From the NCBI GenBank assembly GCA_964551295.1, contig CAZKDJ010000003.1:1-64000 (forward strand): a DNA stretch of 64,000 nt. The letters run 5' to 3'. This stretch comes from JAFGED01 sp964551295. Lineage in GTDB: Bacteria; Chloroflexota; Anaerolineae; B4-G1. The notes beneath the pieces were generated by a model. That model ran no database searches. It was not told the DNA's origin and saw only the letters and a program-made list of their open reading frames with translations. Positions 17,038 through 25,415 of the stretch are shown piece by piece. Both the position numbers and the translations under genes were made by a program. Every line of letters starts with the position of its first letter. The stretch's first letter is position 1.

Positions 17038-17829
17038 ATGAATCGCGTATTTGTGGTATCCGATGGTACGGGTGAGACGGCCGAGCGGGTCCTGAAAGCG
17101 GCGCTGGCGCAATTCGAGGGAGCGGCGGTCAAGATCGAGCGCCGGTCGGAGGTGCGCACCGAGGAGCAGGTGCGCCAGGTCGTGCATGAGGCCGCTCAAG
17201 CCGGCGGCTTTGTCGTCCATACGTTGGTCTCTGACGAGTTGCGCGACGAGATGGTGCGCGAGGGACGGCTGCAGAACGTCGAGACCATCGACCTGATGGG
17301 GCCGCTGCTGGCGCGACTTTCTCAGAAGTTTGCCGTCTCCCCATCCGAAAAGCCCGGTCTCTTTCGTCAATTGAACGAGGAGTACTTTCGGCGCATCGAG
17401 ACGATGGAGTTTGCCTTCCATCACGACGATGGGCGGCGGGCCCACGAGCTCTCTCAGGCCGAGATCGTGCTGGTGGGCGTTTCACGCACGTTCAAGACCC
17501 CGCTGAGCATCTATCTGGCGTTCCGGGGCTGGTTCGTCGCCAACGTGCCCATCGTGCCGGGGATCGCTCCGCCGCCGGAGCTATTTGCGCTGCCGCCAGG
17601 CCGCGTGATCGGACTTACGATTGACCCGGTGAGGCTGGCGGAACTGCGGCGCGTGCGGGAGCAGCGTTTGGGCGGGGCTACGGGCGACTATGCTGATCTC
17701 GAATCCGTGCGCCGCGAGGTGGCATACGCGCTGCACCTCTTTCGCGAGCAGCGATGGCCCGTCGTCGAGGTGACCGACAAGCCCATTGAGGAAAGCGCCT
17801 CCGAGATTCTGGCGCTGGTGAGGAAATAG
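17038..17829 (+). CDS. Pyruvate,phosphate dikinase/PEP synthase regulatory protein (DUF299)
   Basis: 263 residues from ATG 17038, preceded by GGAGG. Members act both as an ADP-dependent kinase and as a pyrophosphorylase on a threonine of PPDK or PEP synthase, switching the enzyme off and on. The start MNRVFVVSDGTGETAERVL is highly characteristic. The P-loop-like GVSRTFKTPLSIYLA lies near residue 146, and NVPIVPGIAPPPELF and GLTIDPVRLAELR are also family hallmarks. Its target enzyme is not in this window. mutS starts 5 bases after its stop, so the two share a transcript. Confidence 0.93.
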   Translation: MNRVFVVSDGTGETAERVLKAALAQFEGAAVKIERRSEVRTEEQVRQVVHEAAQAGGFVVHTLVSDELRDEMVREGRLQNVETIDLMGPLLARLSQKFAVSPSEKPGLFRQLNEEYFRRIETMEFAFHHDDGRRAHELSQAEIVLVGVSRTFKTPLSIYLAFRGWFVANVPIVPGIAPPPELFALPPGRVIGLTIDPVRLAELRRVREQRLGGATGDYADLESVRREVAYALHLFREQRWPVVEVTDKPIEESASEILALVRK

Positions 17830-17833
17830 ATCA

Positions 17834-20485
17834 ATGCCCAAAGTGACTCCCGTGCGAAAACAGTATCTGCAGATCAAGGCCCAGCACCGGGATGCGATCG
17901 TCTTTTTCCGGCTGGGTGACTTTTACGAGACTTTTGACGAGGACGCCGAGATCGCCGCGCGCGAGCTGGACCTTGTCCTGACCTCGCGCCCGGTGGCCAA
18001 GAACCAGCGCGTGCCGATGGCGGGCGTGCCCCACCACGCCGTCGAGGGCTACGTCGCCCGCCTGATCGAGAAGGGCTACCGCGTGGCCATCGCTGAACAG
18101 GTGGGCGAGGTCACCGGCAAGGGGCTGGTGGCCCGCGAGGTGACGCGCGTGGTGACGCCCGGCACTGTCATCGAGCCGGCGCTGCTGGACGAGAAGCGGC
18201 CCAACTACCTGGCGGCGGTCGTGGTCGAAGAAGGGCGCGCCGGCCTGGCCTACACCGACATCACCACCGGCGAGTTCGCCACGGCCCAATTGGACGCAGA
18301 CGCGGTGGCGCAGGAATTGGCGCGCCTACAGCCTCGTGAGTGTCTGATCCCCAAGGGGCAGGAAGCAGGGGGCAAGAAGCAAGAAACAGGTCGAGAATCT
18401 CCAATCTCCAATCTCCAATCCCTGGGCGCACACATCACGCCGCTTCAATCCTACCGCTTCGAACTCGGCGCTGCTCGCCAGGTACTCCTGGATCACTTTG
18501 AAGTGGCCACGCTTGATGGCTTTGGCTGCGCGGGCAAGCCGCTGGCCATCCGGGCCGCCGGTGCCGTGCTCCACTACCTGCGCGAGACGCAGAAGGGGGC
18601 GCTGGCGCAGGTGGTCAGCCTCAGCACCTACACCACCGAGCGCTTTATGGTCCTCGACGCGGCCACGCGTCGCAATCTCGAGCTGGTCGAAACGATCCGT
18701 GAGCGCGCGAACGCAGGGCGTTCGAAGACTCGCGGTTCGCTCCTGGGCGTACTCGACCTGACGCTAACGCCGATGGGCGGGCGGTTGCTGCGGTCACGCC
18801 TGGCTCAGCCCTTGCTCGACCGGGGGGCGCTGGAGGCGCGCCTGGACGAGGTGCAGGCGTTCTACGACGACACCATCCTCCGTGGCCGCGTGCGCGAGAT
18901 TCTCAAGGGGCTGCCCGATCTGGAGCGGCTGACCAATCGCGCTGTGGCAGGTATTGCGACGCCGCGTGACCTGGTGGGCATCAGGCGGGCACTGGAGGCT
19001 GCGCCGGAGTTGATAGAGGTGTTGAGACAAGGGGACAAGGAGACGAAGAGAGAAGGGGATGAAGCGACAATCATCCAATCTCCAATCTCCAATCTCCAAT
19101 CCCTCGACCCCTGCGAGGACGTCGCTTCACTTATCGCCTCCGCCATCGCCGACGAACCCTCGGCCAGCGTCTCTGCCGGGGACGTCATCCGGAGCGGTTT
19201 CTCCGATGAGCTCGATGCCATTCTCACGGCGGCGCGGGACGCCAAGGCGTACATCGCCAACCTGGAGAAGGAGGAGCGCGAGCACACCGGTATCAAGAGC
19301 CTCAAGGTGGGTTACAATAAGGTGTTTGGCTATTACATCGAGGTCACCAAGGCGAACGTCGCTGCCGTGCCCGAATCGTACATCCGCAAGCAGACGCTGG
19401 TCAACGCCGAGCGCTACATCACGCCGGAGCTGAAGGAGTACGAGGCGCTGATCCTCAACGCCGAGGAGCGGCAGGTCGAGGTCGAGACGCGGCTGTTCAA
19501 GGAGATTTGCGGGCGGGTGGCGGCGCGGGGTGGTGCGCTGCTCAAGACCGCGCGGGCGCTGGCAAGGCTGGACGTGGCGTCGGCGCTGGCCGAGGTGGCC
19601 ATCCGCAACCGCTACGTGCGGCCCGAGCTGGCTGAAGACGACGTGCTGGAGATCGTCGATGGGCGGCACCCCGTCGTCGAAAAGGCGCTGTGCGACGAAC
19701 CCTTCACCCCCAACGACCTGCACCTCAACGGCGACGAGCGCATCCTGGTCATCACCGGTCCGAACATGGCCGGCAAGTCGGTCTACCTGCGGCAGAACGC
19801 CTTGATCGTGCTGATGGCGCAGATGGGCAGCTTTGTGCCTGCCGACAGCGCGCGCATTGGCATTGTCGACCGTATCTTTACCCGCATCGGCGCGCAGGAC
19901 GAGGTTGCCGCGGGCCAGTCGACGTTCATGGTCGAGATGGTCGAGGCGGCCAACATCCTCAACCACGCCACGCCGCGCAGCCTGCTCATCCTCGACGAGA
20001 TCGGACGCGGCACCAGCACCTACGATGGGCTATCCATTGCCTGGGCCATGGTCGAGTACCTGCACAATCATCCCCAGCGGCGGTCGCGCACGCTGTTTGC
20101 CACCCACTACCACGAACTGACCGAGCTGGCCGACCGACTGCCAACGGTGCGTAATTACAGCCTGGGGGTAATTGAGGAGGGAGATCACGTCGTCTTCTTG
20201 CACAAGGTCGAGCCCGGTGGGGCCGACCGCTCCTACGGCATCCACGTGGCGCAGATGGCGGGCGTGCCCAAGCCCGTCATCCACCGGGCGGAGGAGATGC
20301 TGGAGCAGTTGGAGAGCGGCGCGTTCCGCCCCGGCACCCCTGCACCGGAGCCGCGCCAGCCGGCGCTTTTCGCCACCGAGCACCCGGCGGTGGAGGAATT
20401 GTGCGCGTTGGACGTCTCGCAGATGACGCCGCTGGATGCGATCAACACGCTGTACGAGTTGCAGCGCAAGGCGCGGGAGGAATGA
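17834..20485 (+). CDS. mutS: DNA mismatch repair protein MutS with two repeat-derived inserts
   Basis: 883 residues, slightly longer than the usual 850-870. The mismatch-reading motif FFRLGDFYETF is at residues 24-34. Walker A GPNMAGKS lies near 641-648, and DEIGRGTSTYDG and ATHYHEL complete the ATPase. Two segments look foreign: about residues 176-197 and 397-424. Both end in SPISNLQSL, encoded by runs of ATCTCCA, and both are preceded by a purine-rich stretch encoding Lys/Glu/Gly. They fall outside the catalytic motifs, so the protein is probably functional. No mutL lies nearby. The gene is co-transcribed with the upstream regulator. Confidence 0.96.
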   Translation: MPKVTPVRKQYLQIKAQHRDAIVFFRLGDFYETFDEDAEIAARELDLVLTSRPVAKNQRVPMAGVPHHAVEGYVARLIEKGYRVAIAEQVGEVTGKGLVAREVTRVVTPGTVIEPALLDEKRPNYLAAVVVEEGRAGLAYTDITTGEFATAQLDADAVAQELARLQPRECLIPKGQEAGGKKQETGRESPISNLQSLGAHITPLQSYRFELGAARQVLLDHFEVATLDGFGCAGKPLAIRAAGAVLHYLRETQKGALAQVVSLSTYTTERFMVLDAATRRNLELVETIRERANAGRSKTRGSLLGVLDLTLTPMGGRLLRSRLAQPLLDRGALEARLDEVQAFYDDTILRGRVREILKGLPDLERLTNRAVAGIATPRDLVGIRRALEAAPELIEVLRQGDKETKREGDEATIIQSPISNLQSLDPCEDVASLIASAIADEPSASVSAGDVIRSGFSDELDAILTAARDAKAYIANLEKEEREHTGIKSLKVGYNKVFGYYIEVTKANVAAVPESYIRKQTLVNAERYITPELKEYEALILNAEERQVEVETRLFKEICGRVAARGGALLKTARALARLDVASALAEVAIRNRYVRPELAEDDVLEIVDGRHPVVEKALCDEPFTPNDLHLNGDERILVITGPNMAGKSVYLRQNALIVLMAQMGSFVPADSARIGIVDRIFTRIGAQDEVAAGQSTFMVEMVEAANILNHATPRSLLILDEIGRGTSTYDGLSIAWAMVEYLHNHPQRRSRTLFATHYHELTELADRLPTVRNYSLGVIEEGDHVVFLHKVEPGGADRSYGIHVAQMAGVPKPVIHRAEEMLEQLESGAFRPGTPAPEPRQPALFATEHPAVEELCALDVSQMTPLDAINTLYELQRKAREE
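18355..18423 (+). repeat. Intergenic-type repeat inserted in frame in mutS, copy 1
   Basis: A purine-rich stretch (AAGAAGCAAGAAACAGG) is followed by three ATCTCCA units and ATCCC. It encodes KKQETGRESPISNLQSL without shifting the frame. Confidence 0.75.
19022..19103 (+). repeat. Intergenic-type repeat inserted in frame in mutS, copy 2
   Basis: The same two-part design as copy 1: GACAAGGGGACAAGGAGACG-like purines, then ATCCA and repeated ATCTCCA units. It encodes a Lys/Glu-rich tract and the identical SPISNLQSL. Confidence 0.75.
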
Positions 20486-20488
20486 ATT

Positions 20489-20561
20489 GCTCCAAGGGGA
20501 CGACAGTCCCCGTCTTGGCGATTTGAGTCGTGGCTGATGCGGACTATCGTCCGCTTGGAGC
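20489..20561 (+). repeat. REP-like double hairpin upstream of the RAYT gene
   Basis: Outer arms GCTCCAAG and CTTGGAGC enclose two hairpins: GGGGAC-GACA-GTCCCC (20496-20511) and GCGGAC-TATC-GTCCGC (20539-20554). Its counterpart on the other side of the transposase gene has the same loops and order. Confidence 0.8.
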
Positions 20562-20585
20562 GTTCGGTGGAAAGGGGGAGTAACG

Positions 20586-21143
20586 CTGACCAACTGGCGT
20601 CCAGACTTTGATCCGTCCCATCTGTACTTTGTGACGACCACCGCTGTCGACCACGCCCACATCTTTCGGCGGGACGTAGTCAAGCGCATCCTCGTCGACG
20701 GTCTGTATCACCTGCACGTTGTGGACGGCATAGATCTGTATGCCTTCGTCGTTATGCCCAACCACGTTCACTTCATCGTTCGCTGCCGGGAGGATGATCC
20801 GCTGAAGGACGTGATCCGGGATTTCAAGGCCAACACGGCGCGCCTCGTTGTGCGCCAGTATCAAGTTGAGGGCAACGAACAGGCGCTCGATTTTCTGGCC
20901 GCTGCCGTGAAGCGCCCGCAGAAGCAGCACTTCAAAGTGTGGGAGGATGGGTATCTTGCCAAGGATGTGTTCTCGCTAGACTTTTTGCGGCAAAAGATGG
21001 CGTACATCCACAACAACCCAATTCAGCCGCAGTGGCAGTTGGTTGACCAAGCAGAGGAGTACGTCTGGTCGAGCACACGATTCTACTTGTTGGAAGAGCC
21101 GGCGCTGATCCCGTTGAGTGATGCGCGGGAGCTGTTAGCATGA
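20586..21143 (+). CDS. REP-associated tyrosine transposase (RAYT, Y1_Tnp family)
   Basis: 185 residues if translation begins at CTG 20586, 5 nt after AGGGGGAG. This restores the family-typical opening TNWRPDFDPSHLYFVTTTAVDHAHIF. A GTG at 20631 is the next possible start but would drop that region. The HUH motif is MPNHVHFIV, and the catalytic Tyr is likely in RQKMAYIHNNP. Such proteins are domesticated single-strand transposases that act on REP palindromes. The gene lies between two REP-like double hairpins, as expected. The family is usually 150-230 residues, so this copy looks intact. Confidence 0.88.
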   Translation: MTNWRPDFDPSHLYFVTTTAVDHAHIFRRDVVKRILVDGLYHLHVVDGIDLYAFVVMPNHVHFIVRCREDDPLKDVIRDFKANTARLVVRQYQVEGNEQALDFLAAAVKRPQKQHFKVWEDGYLAKDVFSLDFLRQKMAYIHNNPIQPQWQLVDQAEEYVWSSTRFYLLEEPALIPLSDARELLA

Positions 21144-21145
21144 GT

Positions 21146-21202
21146 GCTCTCGATGGACGACAGTCCATCGAAGCTGGCGCGGACTGTCGTCCGCTTCGAG
21201 CG
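21146..21202 (+). repeat. REP-like double hairpin downstream of the RAYT gene
   Basis: CGATGGAC-GACA-GTCCATCG (21151-21170) is followed by GCGGAC-TGTC-GTCCGC (21179-21194), with imperfect outer arms. It begins 3 bases after the transposase stop. Confidence 0.8.
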
Positions 21203-21208
21203 TGAATA

Positions 21209-21409
21209 CTATATCGCCTTCGCCGCCACCTTGGCGGCCCACAGGAAGAGCAGGCCCACGGGCAGAATCAGCAGCCCGATCCCCAGCACGGGGATCAGGG
21301 CCACGCCCAGCAGCGAGAGCACCACGCCCACCAGCCCTAGCGCGATTGCCAGCACGACGATCACCAACACGAACGGCAGTTTGATCAGCCAACCCAACGC
21401 TTCACACAT
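21209..21409 (-). CDS. Small two-helix membrane protein
   Basis: 66 residues from ATG 21409, with AAAGGAG at a suitable distance; an in-frame start at 21427 would include the ribosome site and is less likely. The sequence is almost wholly hydrophobic: two long helices (LPFVLVIVVLAIALGLVGVV and ALIPVLGIGLLILPVGLLFL) end in AAKVAAKAI. I recognise no family. It ends 7 bases from the REP element on the opposite strand and stands alone. Confidence 0.6.
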   Translation of the reverse strand: MCEALGWLIKLPFVLVIVVLAIALGLVGVVLSLLGVALIPVLGIGLLILPVGLLFLWAAKVAAKAI

Positions 21410-21483
21410 TTCGGGAGCTCCTTTCAATTGATCTCGCCTTCAATACGCTGGAGCCCTACCTTGGGTTGCACCCAACAATATTC

Positions 21484-21512
21484 TTGCCAAGCGTGCCGCG
21501 GGATGGTATAAT
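21484..21512 (+). promoter_or_regulatory. Promoter of tRNA-Ser
   Basis: TTGCCA, a 17-nt spacer and a perfect TATAAT, ending 11 bases before the mature tRNA 5' end. GC-rich discriminator bases (CCGCGACGC) follow the -10, as in stable-RNA promoters. Confidence 0.75.
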
Positions 21513-21523
21513 CCGCGACGCTC

Positions 21524-21613
<90 letters not shown>

Positions 21614-21618
21614 GATTG

Positions 21619-21660
21619 GGGGAAAAATGACGCTAAAACGCTCATTTTTCCCCTTTCTCT
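21619..21660 (+). terminator. Terminator of tRNA-Ser
   Basis: GGGGAAAAATGA at 21619-21630 pairs perfectly with TCATTTTTCCCC at 21642-21653, followed by TTTCTCT. Confidence 0.75.
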
Positions 21661-21740
21661 CGCAAACCCTTTGCACTTTTTGCTCTCACCTAGTATAATG
21701 CCGCCCAAGCTCGATTTTCTACCGGGAGAATCGCTTGACA

Positions 21741-22133
21741 ATGGGTATCCTTGAGAGATGGAAACAACGCGTGAAGCAACTCAAGACAGAGACCTATGCC
21801 ATCTATCTGGCCTATAAGGACCCCCGGGTCCCCTGGTACGCCAAGCTACTTATCGCCTTCGTCGTCGCCCACACCTTCAGCCCTATCGACCTGATCCCCG
21901 ATTTCATCCCTGTCCTCGGATACCTGGACGACCTGGTCGTGACGCCGCTGGGCATCGCGCTGGCCATCAGAATGATCCCCCCGGTCGTCCTGGCCGAGTG
22001 CCGGGAAAGATCTCAGGCAGCTATGGGACAGGACAAGCCGACAAGCCGTCTAGCTGCCGTCGTCGTCATCGCCATCTGGCTCCTCACCGCAGCCATGGTG
22101 ATCGTCGTTGTGTGGCGGATTATCAGGGATTGA
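21741..22133 (+). CDS. DUF1232 (YkvA-like) membrane protein
   Basis: 130 residues from ATG 21741; a TTG two codons earlier is the alternative. The DUF1232 signature is clear: VPWYAKLLIAFVVAHTFSPIDLIPDFIPVLGYLDDLVVTPLGI at about residues 32-74, carrying the SPIDLIPDFIP core and a DD pair. A second hydrophobic helix (AAVVVIAIWLLTAAMVIVVVW) closes the protein near the C-terminus. The family is widespread and its function unknown; a membrane role is inferred from the helices. It follows the tRNA terminator and stands as a single gene. Confidence 0.85.
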   Translation: MGILERWKQRVKQLKTETYAIYLAYKDPRVPWYAKLLIAFVVAHTFSPIDLIPDFIPVLGYLDDLVVTPLGIALAIRMIPPVVLAECRERSQAAMGQDKPTSRLAAVVVIAIWLLTAAMVIVVVWRIIRD

Positions 22134-22150
22134 GCCTTATCTTTTCCGGC

Positions 22151-23122
22151 CTACCGAATCCGCAGCGGCGCGACGACGCCATCCTCGAACCCGCAGGCGC
22201 GGTAAAAGTCGCGGGCGGATGGGTCGCCACGGGAGGTATCGACCAAGAGGTGGGTCGCGCCGCGCCGGTCGGCGCGGCGCACCGCCGCCTCCACCAGCGC
22301 CGCGCCGATGCCCTGCCGACGGTAGGTCGGGTCCACCGCCAGGTCGCCGATTAGCGCCCGCAGGCCGGAGAGGGCGGGGACGAAGGAGAGGGCCAGGAAG
22401 CCCACCACTTTTTCCTCGACCTCCGCGACCAGCACCTCCAGCCCCAATCTCTCCCGCATGCGCTGGGCTGCGGCCTGTAGCCCCTCCGGGTTCGTGCCGG
22501 CGTTGGCGGGGATCAAGGGCAAGAGCGCCAGCACACGCGCCTCATCCTCCGGGAGAGCATCGCGGATGAGGATGCCGGGCGGTTGGCTTTGCGGCGATTG
22601 GCTCTGCACCCAGCGGGCCAGCACCTCGCGATGAGTGCGGAAGGCCACGTCCTGCGGCAATCGGTCGGGGGAAAAGATCGCCACGTCCTGGGCGTCGTCA
22701 CCGGCGTGCAAGCTTCCGCCCACGGGCCGGGCGCGGTAAAAGATGATGATGCCGCTTTGCACGGGGCCTTCGGGGAAGGAATAGACGCCGAACAGTTCCT
22801 CCAGCTTGATATCGAGGCCGGTCTCCTCCTGGCACTCGCGCACCGCGGCCTGCTCGACGCTCTCGTCCTCCTCGATGAATCCGGCGGGGAGCGCCCATCG
22901 GCCCACAAAGGGCGGCTGTCCGCGTTGGATCAGCACCAGCCCGCCCTCCATTTCTACCAGCGCGCCGACGCCGGGCACGGGGTTGCGGAACAGGACAAAG
23001 TTGCAGGCGGGGCACACCTCGCGCGGCCGCCCGCCGATCTCGGCTTTTTCCATCGCCGTTCCGCAGCGGGGGCAAAAGGTCGGTTGGACTCGGAGAGTCC
23101 ACTGGTGCTCGTCCATGCTCAC
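22151..23122 (-). CDS. Nudix hydrolase-GNAT acetyltransferase fusion with zinc ribbon
   Basis: 323 residues. A zinc ribbon uses Cys17, 20, 37 and 40. A Nudix domain follows with box GFIEEDESVEQAAVRECQEETG (residues 81-102, REXXEE core at 95-100), which hydrolyses nucleoside-diphosphate-linked substrates. From about residue 187 a GNAT acetyltransferase begins, with acetyl-CoA site DPTYRRQGIGAAL. The zinc ribbon-Nudix half resembles NADH pyrophosphatase-like proteins, but the NudC SQPWPFPxS tail is absent. The GTG start overlaps the glycosidase stop; an ATG two codons on is equally possible. The combination suggests linked salvage and acetylation, but substrates are unknown. Confidence 0.88.
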   Translation of the reverse strand: MSMDEHQWTLRVQPTFCPRCGTAMEKAEIGGRPREVCPACNFVLFRNPVPGVGALVEMEGGLVLIQRGQPPFVGRWALPAGFIEEDESVEQAAVRECQEETGLDIKLEELFGVYSFPEGPVQSGIIIFYRARPVGGSLHAGDDAQDVAIFSPDRLPQDVAFRTHREVLARWVQSQSPQSQPPGILIRDALPEDEARVLALLPLIPANAGTNPEGLQAAAQRMRERLGLEVLVAEVEEKVVGFLALSFVPALSGLRALIGDLAVDPTYRRQGIGAALVEAAVRRADRRGATHLLVDTSRGDPSARDFYRACGFEDGVVAPLRIR

Positions 23123-24627
23123 CCGGGCAGCAATTCGGCTCTCAACTCTGGCGCGTAGGTCTCGATGATTTGGGGAGTGATGGCGTTAGTCTGGATGATG
23201 TCGGCGTAGAGCTGGGCGCTCTGGCGCGGCTTGCGAGATTTGTTCTTCAGGCTCAGGGAAAACAGCCCAAAGCGCAGCGACCAGCCTTCGGCCCACTCAA
23301 AGTTGTCCACCAGCGTCCAGTGATAGTAGCCCTTCACCGGATAGCACATCTGTATCGCGTGCCACATCTCGTGCAGGTGGGTCAGAAGATAGCGTGGCCG
23401 CTGGTCGTCGTCATCGTCCGGGATGCCATTTTCTGTGACGTAGATGGGCAGGCCCAGGCGGTCGAGGCGCTTGATGCAGCGGAATAAGCCGTGGGGATAG
23501 AACTCGCCATAGTCGCCGTCGAGCATCTCGGCATCGGGGGCGTGCAGGCGGCGGGTGTAGAGGGACTCGCGCTGCGTGCGGTCGAAGGCGACCAGCTCGC
23601 GGGTGTAGTAGTTGAGGCCGATCCAGTCAAGGGTGCCGCGCAGCCTCCAAGCCGGGCCAAAGCCCAGGGGCAACACCCAGCGGCCCTTGTCCAGCGCGGT
23701 GAGAATGGCCTGGTTGAAGGCCCTGTCCGCCACACTTGCGGCGCGCCGGTCGAGTTGCGAGTTGGGGGTGGCCGGGTCGAGGATGCGCATATTGTGGGCC
23801 AGACCAACACGAGCGCTAGGCTGAACGTCGTGGATCTCCCGGTAGGCGTCGGCGTGCGCCAGGAGCATGTGGCGCATGACGAGAAAAGCTGTCTTTTGGT
23901 CCGATTTGCCGGGTGGCCAGACGCCATCGACGTAACCCAGGTAGCCATAGACGTTGGGTTCGTTGATCGTGCACCACAGGTCGCAGTACTCGCCCAGCGC
24001 CTCGACAACGCGCCGGGCAAAGCGGGCAAAGCGGTCGACTGTCTCCGGGTTTTCCCATCCGCCCTCGTCGACCAGCCAGAGCGGGTTGGTAAAGTGGTGC
24101 AGCGTGACCATCGGCTCGATGGCGCGCGCGCGCAGGCCCTGGAGCATCTCGGCGTACCGCGCCAGGGCGGCCTCGTCGAACTCGCCGGGACGGGGCTCGA
24201 TGCGCGACCACTCGACGGAGAGGCGCATGGCGTTGAGGTCCAGCTTGGCGGCGCGGTCGAAATCGGCCTCGGCGTTTCCCCACCAGTTGCACGCCTTCTT
24301 GGATTGGTGACTGTCTTGGATATGGCCCTCCTCCTGCTCCCAGGCCCACCAGTCGTTGTTGGTATTGTCGCCCTCGACCTGATGAGCGGCGGTGGCGACC
24401 CCCCACTTGAAATCGTCTGGAAAGTGGAACGTGGCTTCGGGCTGAGAAGGGCTAGCCGGTGCAGTAGCCGGGACAGCGGGAGGAATAGATTCAGGTGCGA
24501 CTTGTGTGGACTCGGGTTCTTTATCTGCTGGCTTGGGAGATGGTTCCTCCTCGATCCAGCTCATGTCCATATCCGCGAACGGATCGTGACCTATTTTTTT
24601 GCCGGACGAACGTCGTTTCTTAGCCAT
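23119..24627 (-). CDS. Glycoside hydrolase family 1 enzyme with disordered N-terminal extension
   Basis: 502 residues. From residue 66 it is a normal GH1 barrel: FPDDFKWGVATAAHQVEG, the acid/base Glu223 in TINEPN, the nucleophile Glu399 in YVTENG and the GYYHWTLVDNFEW substrate-binding tract. It would cleave beta-glycosides such as cellobiose or related sugars. Residues 1-65 are not part of the fold: MAKKRRSSGKKIGHDPFADM, then an acidic and Pro/Ala/Glu-rich linker. No signal peptide, so cytoplasmic. The start overlaps the ParA stop by 8 bases and the stop overlaps the Nudix start, giving a tightly coupled operon. Confidence 0.93.
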   Translation of the reverse strand: MAKKRRSSGKKIGHDPFADMDMSWIEEEPSPKPADKEPESTQVAPESIPPAVPATAPASPSQPEATFHFPDDFKWGVATAAHQVEGDNTNNDWWAWEQEEGHIQDSHQSKKACNWWGNAEADFDRAAKLDLNAMRLSVEWSRIEPRPGEFDEAALARYAEMLQGLRARAIEPMVTLHHFTNPLWLVDEGGWENPETVDRFARFARRVVEALGEYCDLWCTINEPNVYGYLGYVDGVWPPGKSDQKTAFLVMRHMLLAHADAYREIHDVQPSARVGLAHNMRILDPATPNSQLDRRAASVADRAFNQAILTALDKGRWVLPLGFGPAWRLRGTLDWIGLNYYTRELVAFDRTQRESLYTRRLHAPDAEMLDGDYGEFYPHGLFRCIKRLDRLGLPIYVTENGIPDDDDDQRPRYLLTHLHEMWHAIQMCYPVKGYYHWTLVDNFEWAEGWSLRFGLFSLSLKNKSRKPRQSAQLYADIIQTNAITPQIIETYAPELRAELLPG

Positions 24628-25375
24628 CGTGGAGAACCCTTTCTACCAGATGCGCATAGTCGGTTGCCCCGGTGCTGCGGGGGGAGTGCTCGTAGATGCT
24701 CATGTGGTGGCTGGGAGACTCGGATATCTTGACGCTGGAGCGGATTGGATCGGTCACTCGGTCGGCAAAGTATCGCTTCAAGATCTCGACGATCTCCCGA
24801 TCCTGTTGCACTCGATCGGAGTAAAAGGTAGGCACGATCAAGTAGAGCTGGACGCGACTCTCTGACATCTGCCGGAAGGTCTTGAGCGTCTCGACCACCT
24901 GTCGCAGCCCCATCAGTCCCAAGTAGTTGACAGAGACCGGTACAATGAGTTCGCGGATATACAGCAGACCGCTTTCACTCAGCAGGCTGACCGAGGGTGA
25001 AAAGTCGAGCAAGATATAGTCGTACTCGTTGTCGAGACTGCGCATCTTGTTGCCCAGTGTGCGGCGGATGATCCGTTCGTCGCCGATGCGCCACAGCTTG
25101 CCCTCAGCGCGCAGCAGGCTGCGGTCGCTGGCGATGAGGTCGAGGTTTTTGCGGGCCTGAACGACGCAAGCCTGCGGCCTCACCTGGCCCAACAGGAGTT
25201 GGGAGAGAGAGTAGGTATAGTTCACCCCCAGGTGCGTCGCCAGGCTTCCCTGGGCGTCCAGATCGACGCACAGGACGTGCTCACCGTGCAAGGCCAGGCC
25301 GGTGGCCAGGTTCACCACCGTGGTCGTCTTGCCCGTGCCGCCTTTGTAATTCAGGACGCCGATGACCCTGCTCAT
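24620..25375 (-). CDS. ParA/MinD-type ATPase
   Basis: 251 residues. The deviant Walker A motif KGGTGKTT at 11-18 with signature Lys11, switch regions DLDAQGSLATHLG and YDYILLDFSPS, and MGLRQVVETLKTFRQ mark a ParA/Soj family protein. Such proteins form ATP-dependent dimers that move cargo on the nucleoid or membrane. No ParB gene or parS-like site is visible nearby, so chromosome segregation is not implied. Its downstream partner is a GH1 enzyme with a basic/acidic N-terminal extension. AGGAAAG precedes the ATG by 7 bases. It may position a cytoplasmic complex, but that is inference. Confidence 0.92.
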   Translation of the reverse strand: MSRVIGVLNYKGGTGKTTTVVNLATGLALHGEHVLCVDLDAQGSLATHLGVNYTYSLSQLLLGQVRPQACVVQARKNLDLIASDRSLLRAEGKLWRIGDERIIRRTLGNKMRSLDNEYDYILLDFSPSVSLLSESGLLYIRELIVPVSVNYLGLMGLRQVVETLKTFRQMSESRVQLYLIVPTFYSDRVQQDREIVEILKRYFADRVTDPIRSSVKISESPSHHMSIYEHSPRSTGATDYAHLVERVLHDG

Positions 25376-25415
25376 CTCACGCTTTCCTGTTCTTGCCGAG
25401 TAGGTGTTGTATGCC

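Noticed and set aside
24620..25375. Chromosome partition locus (parABS)
   Set aside because: No ParB-like gene and no parS-like palindrome near the ParA gene; its partner gene is a glycosidase.
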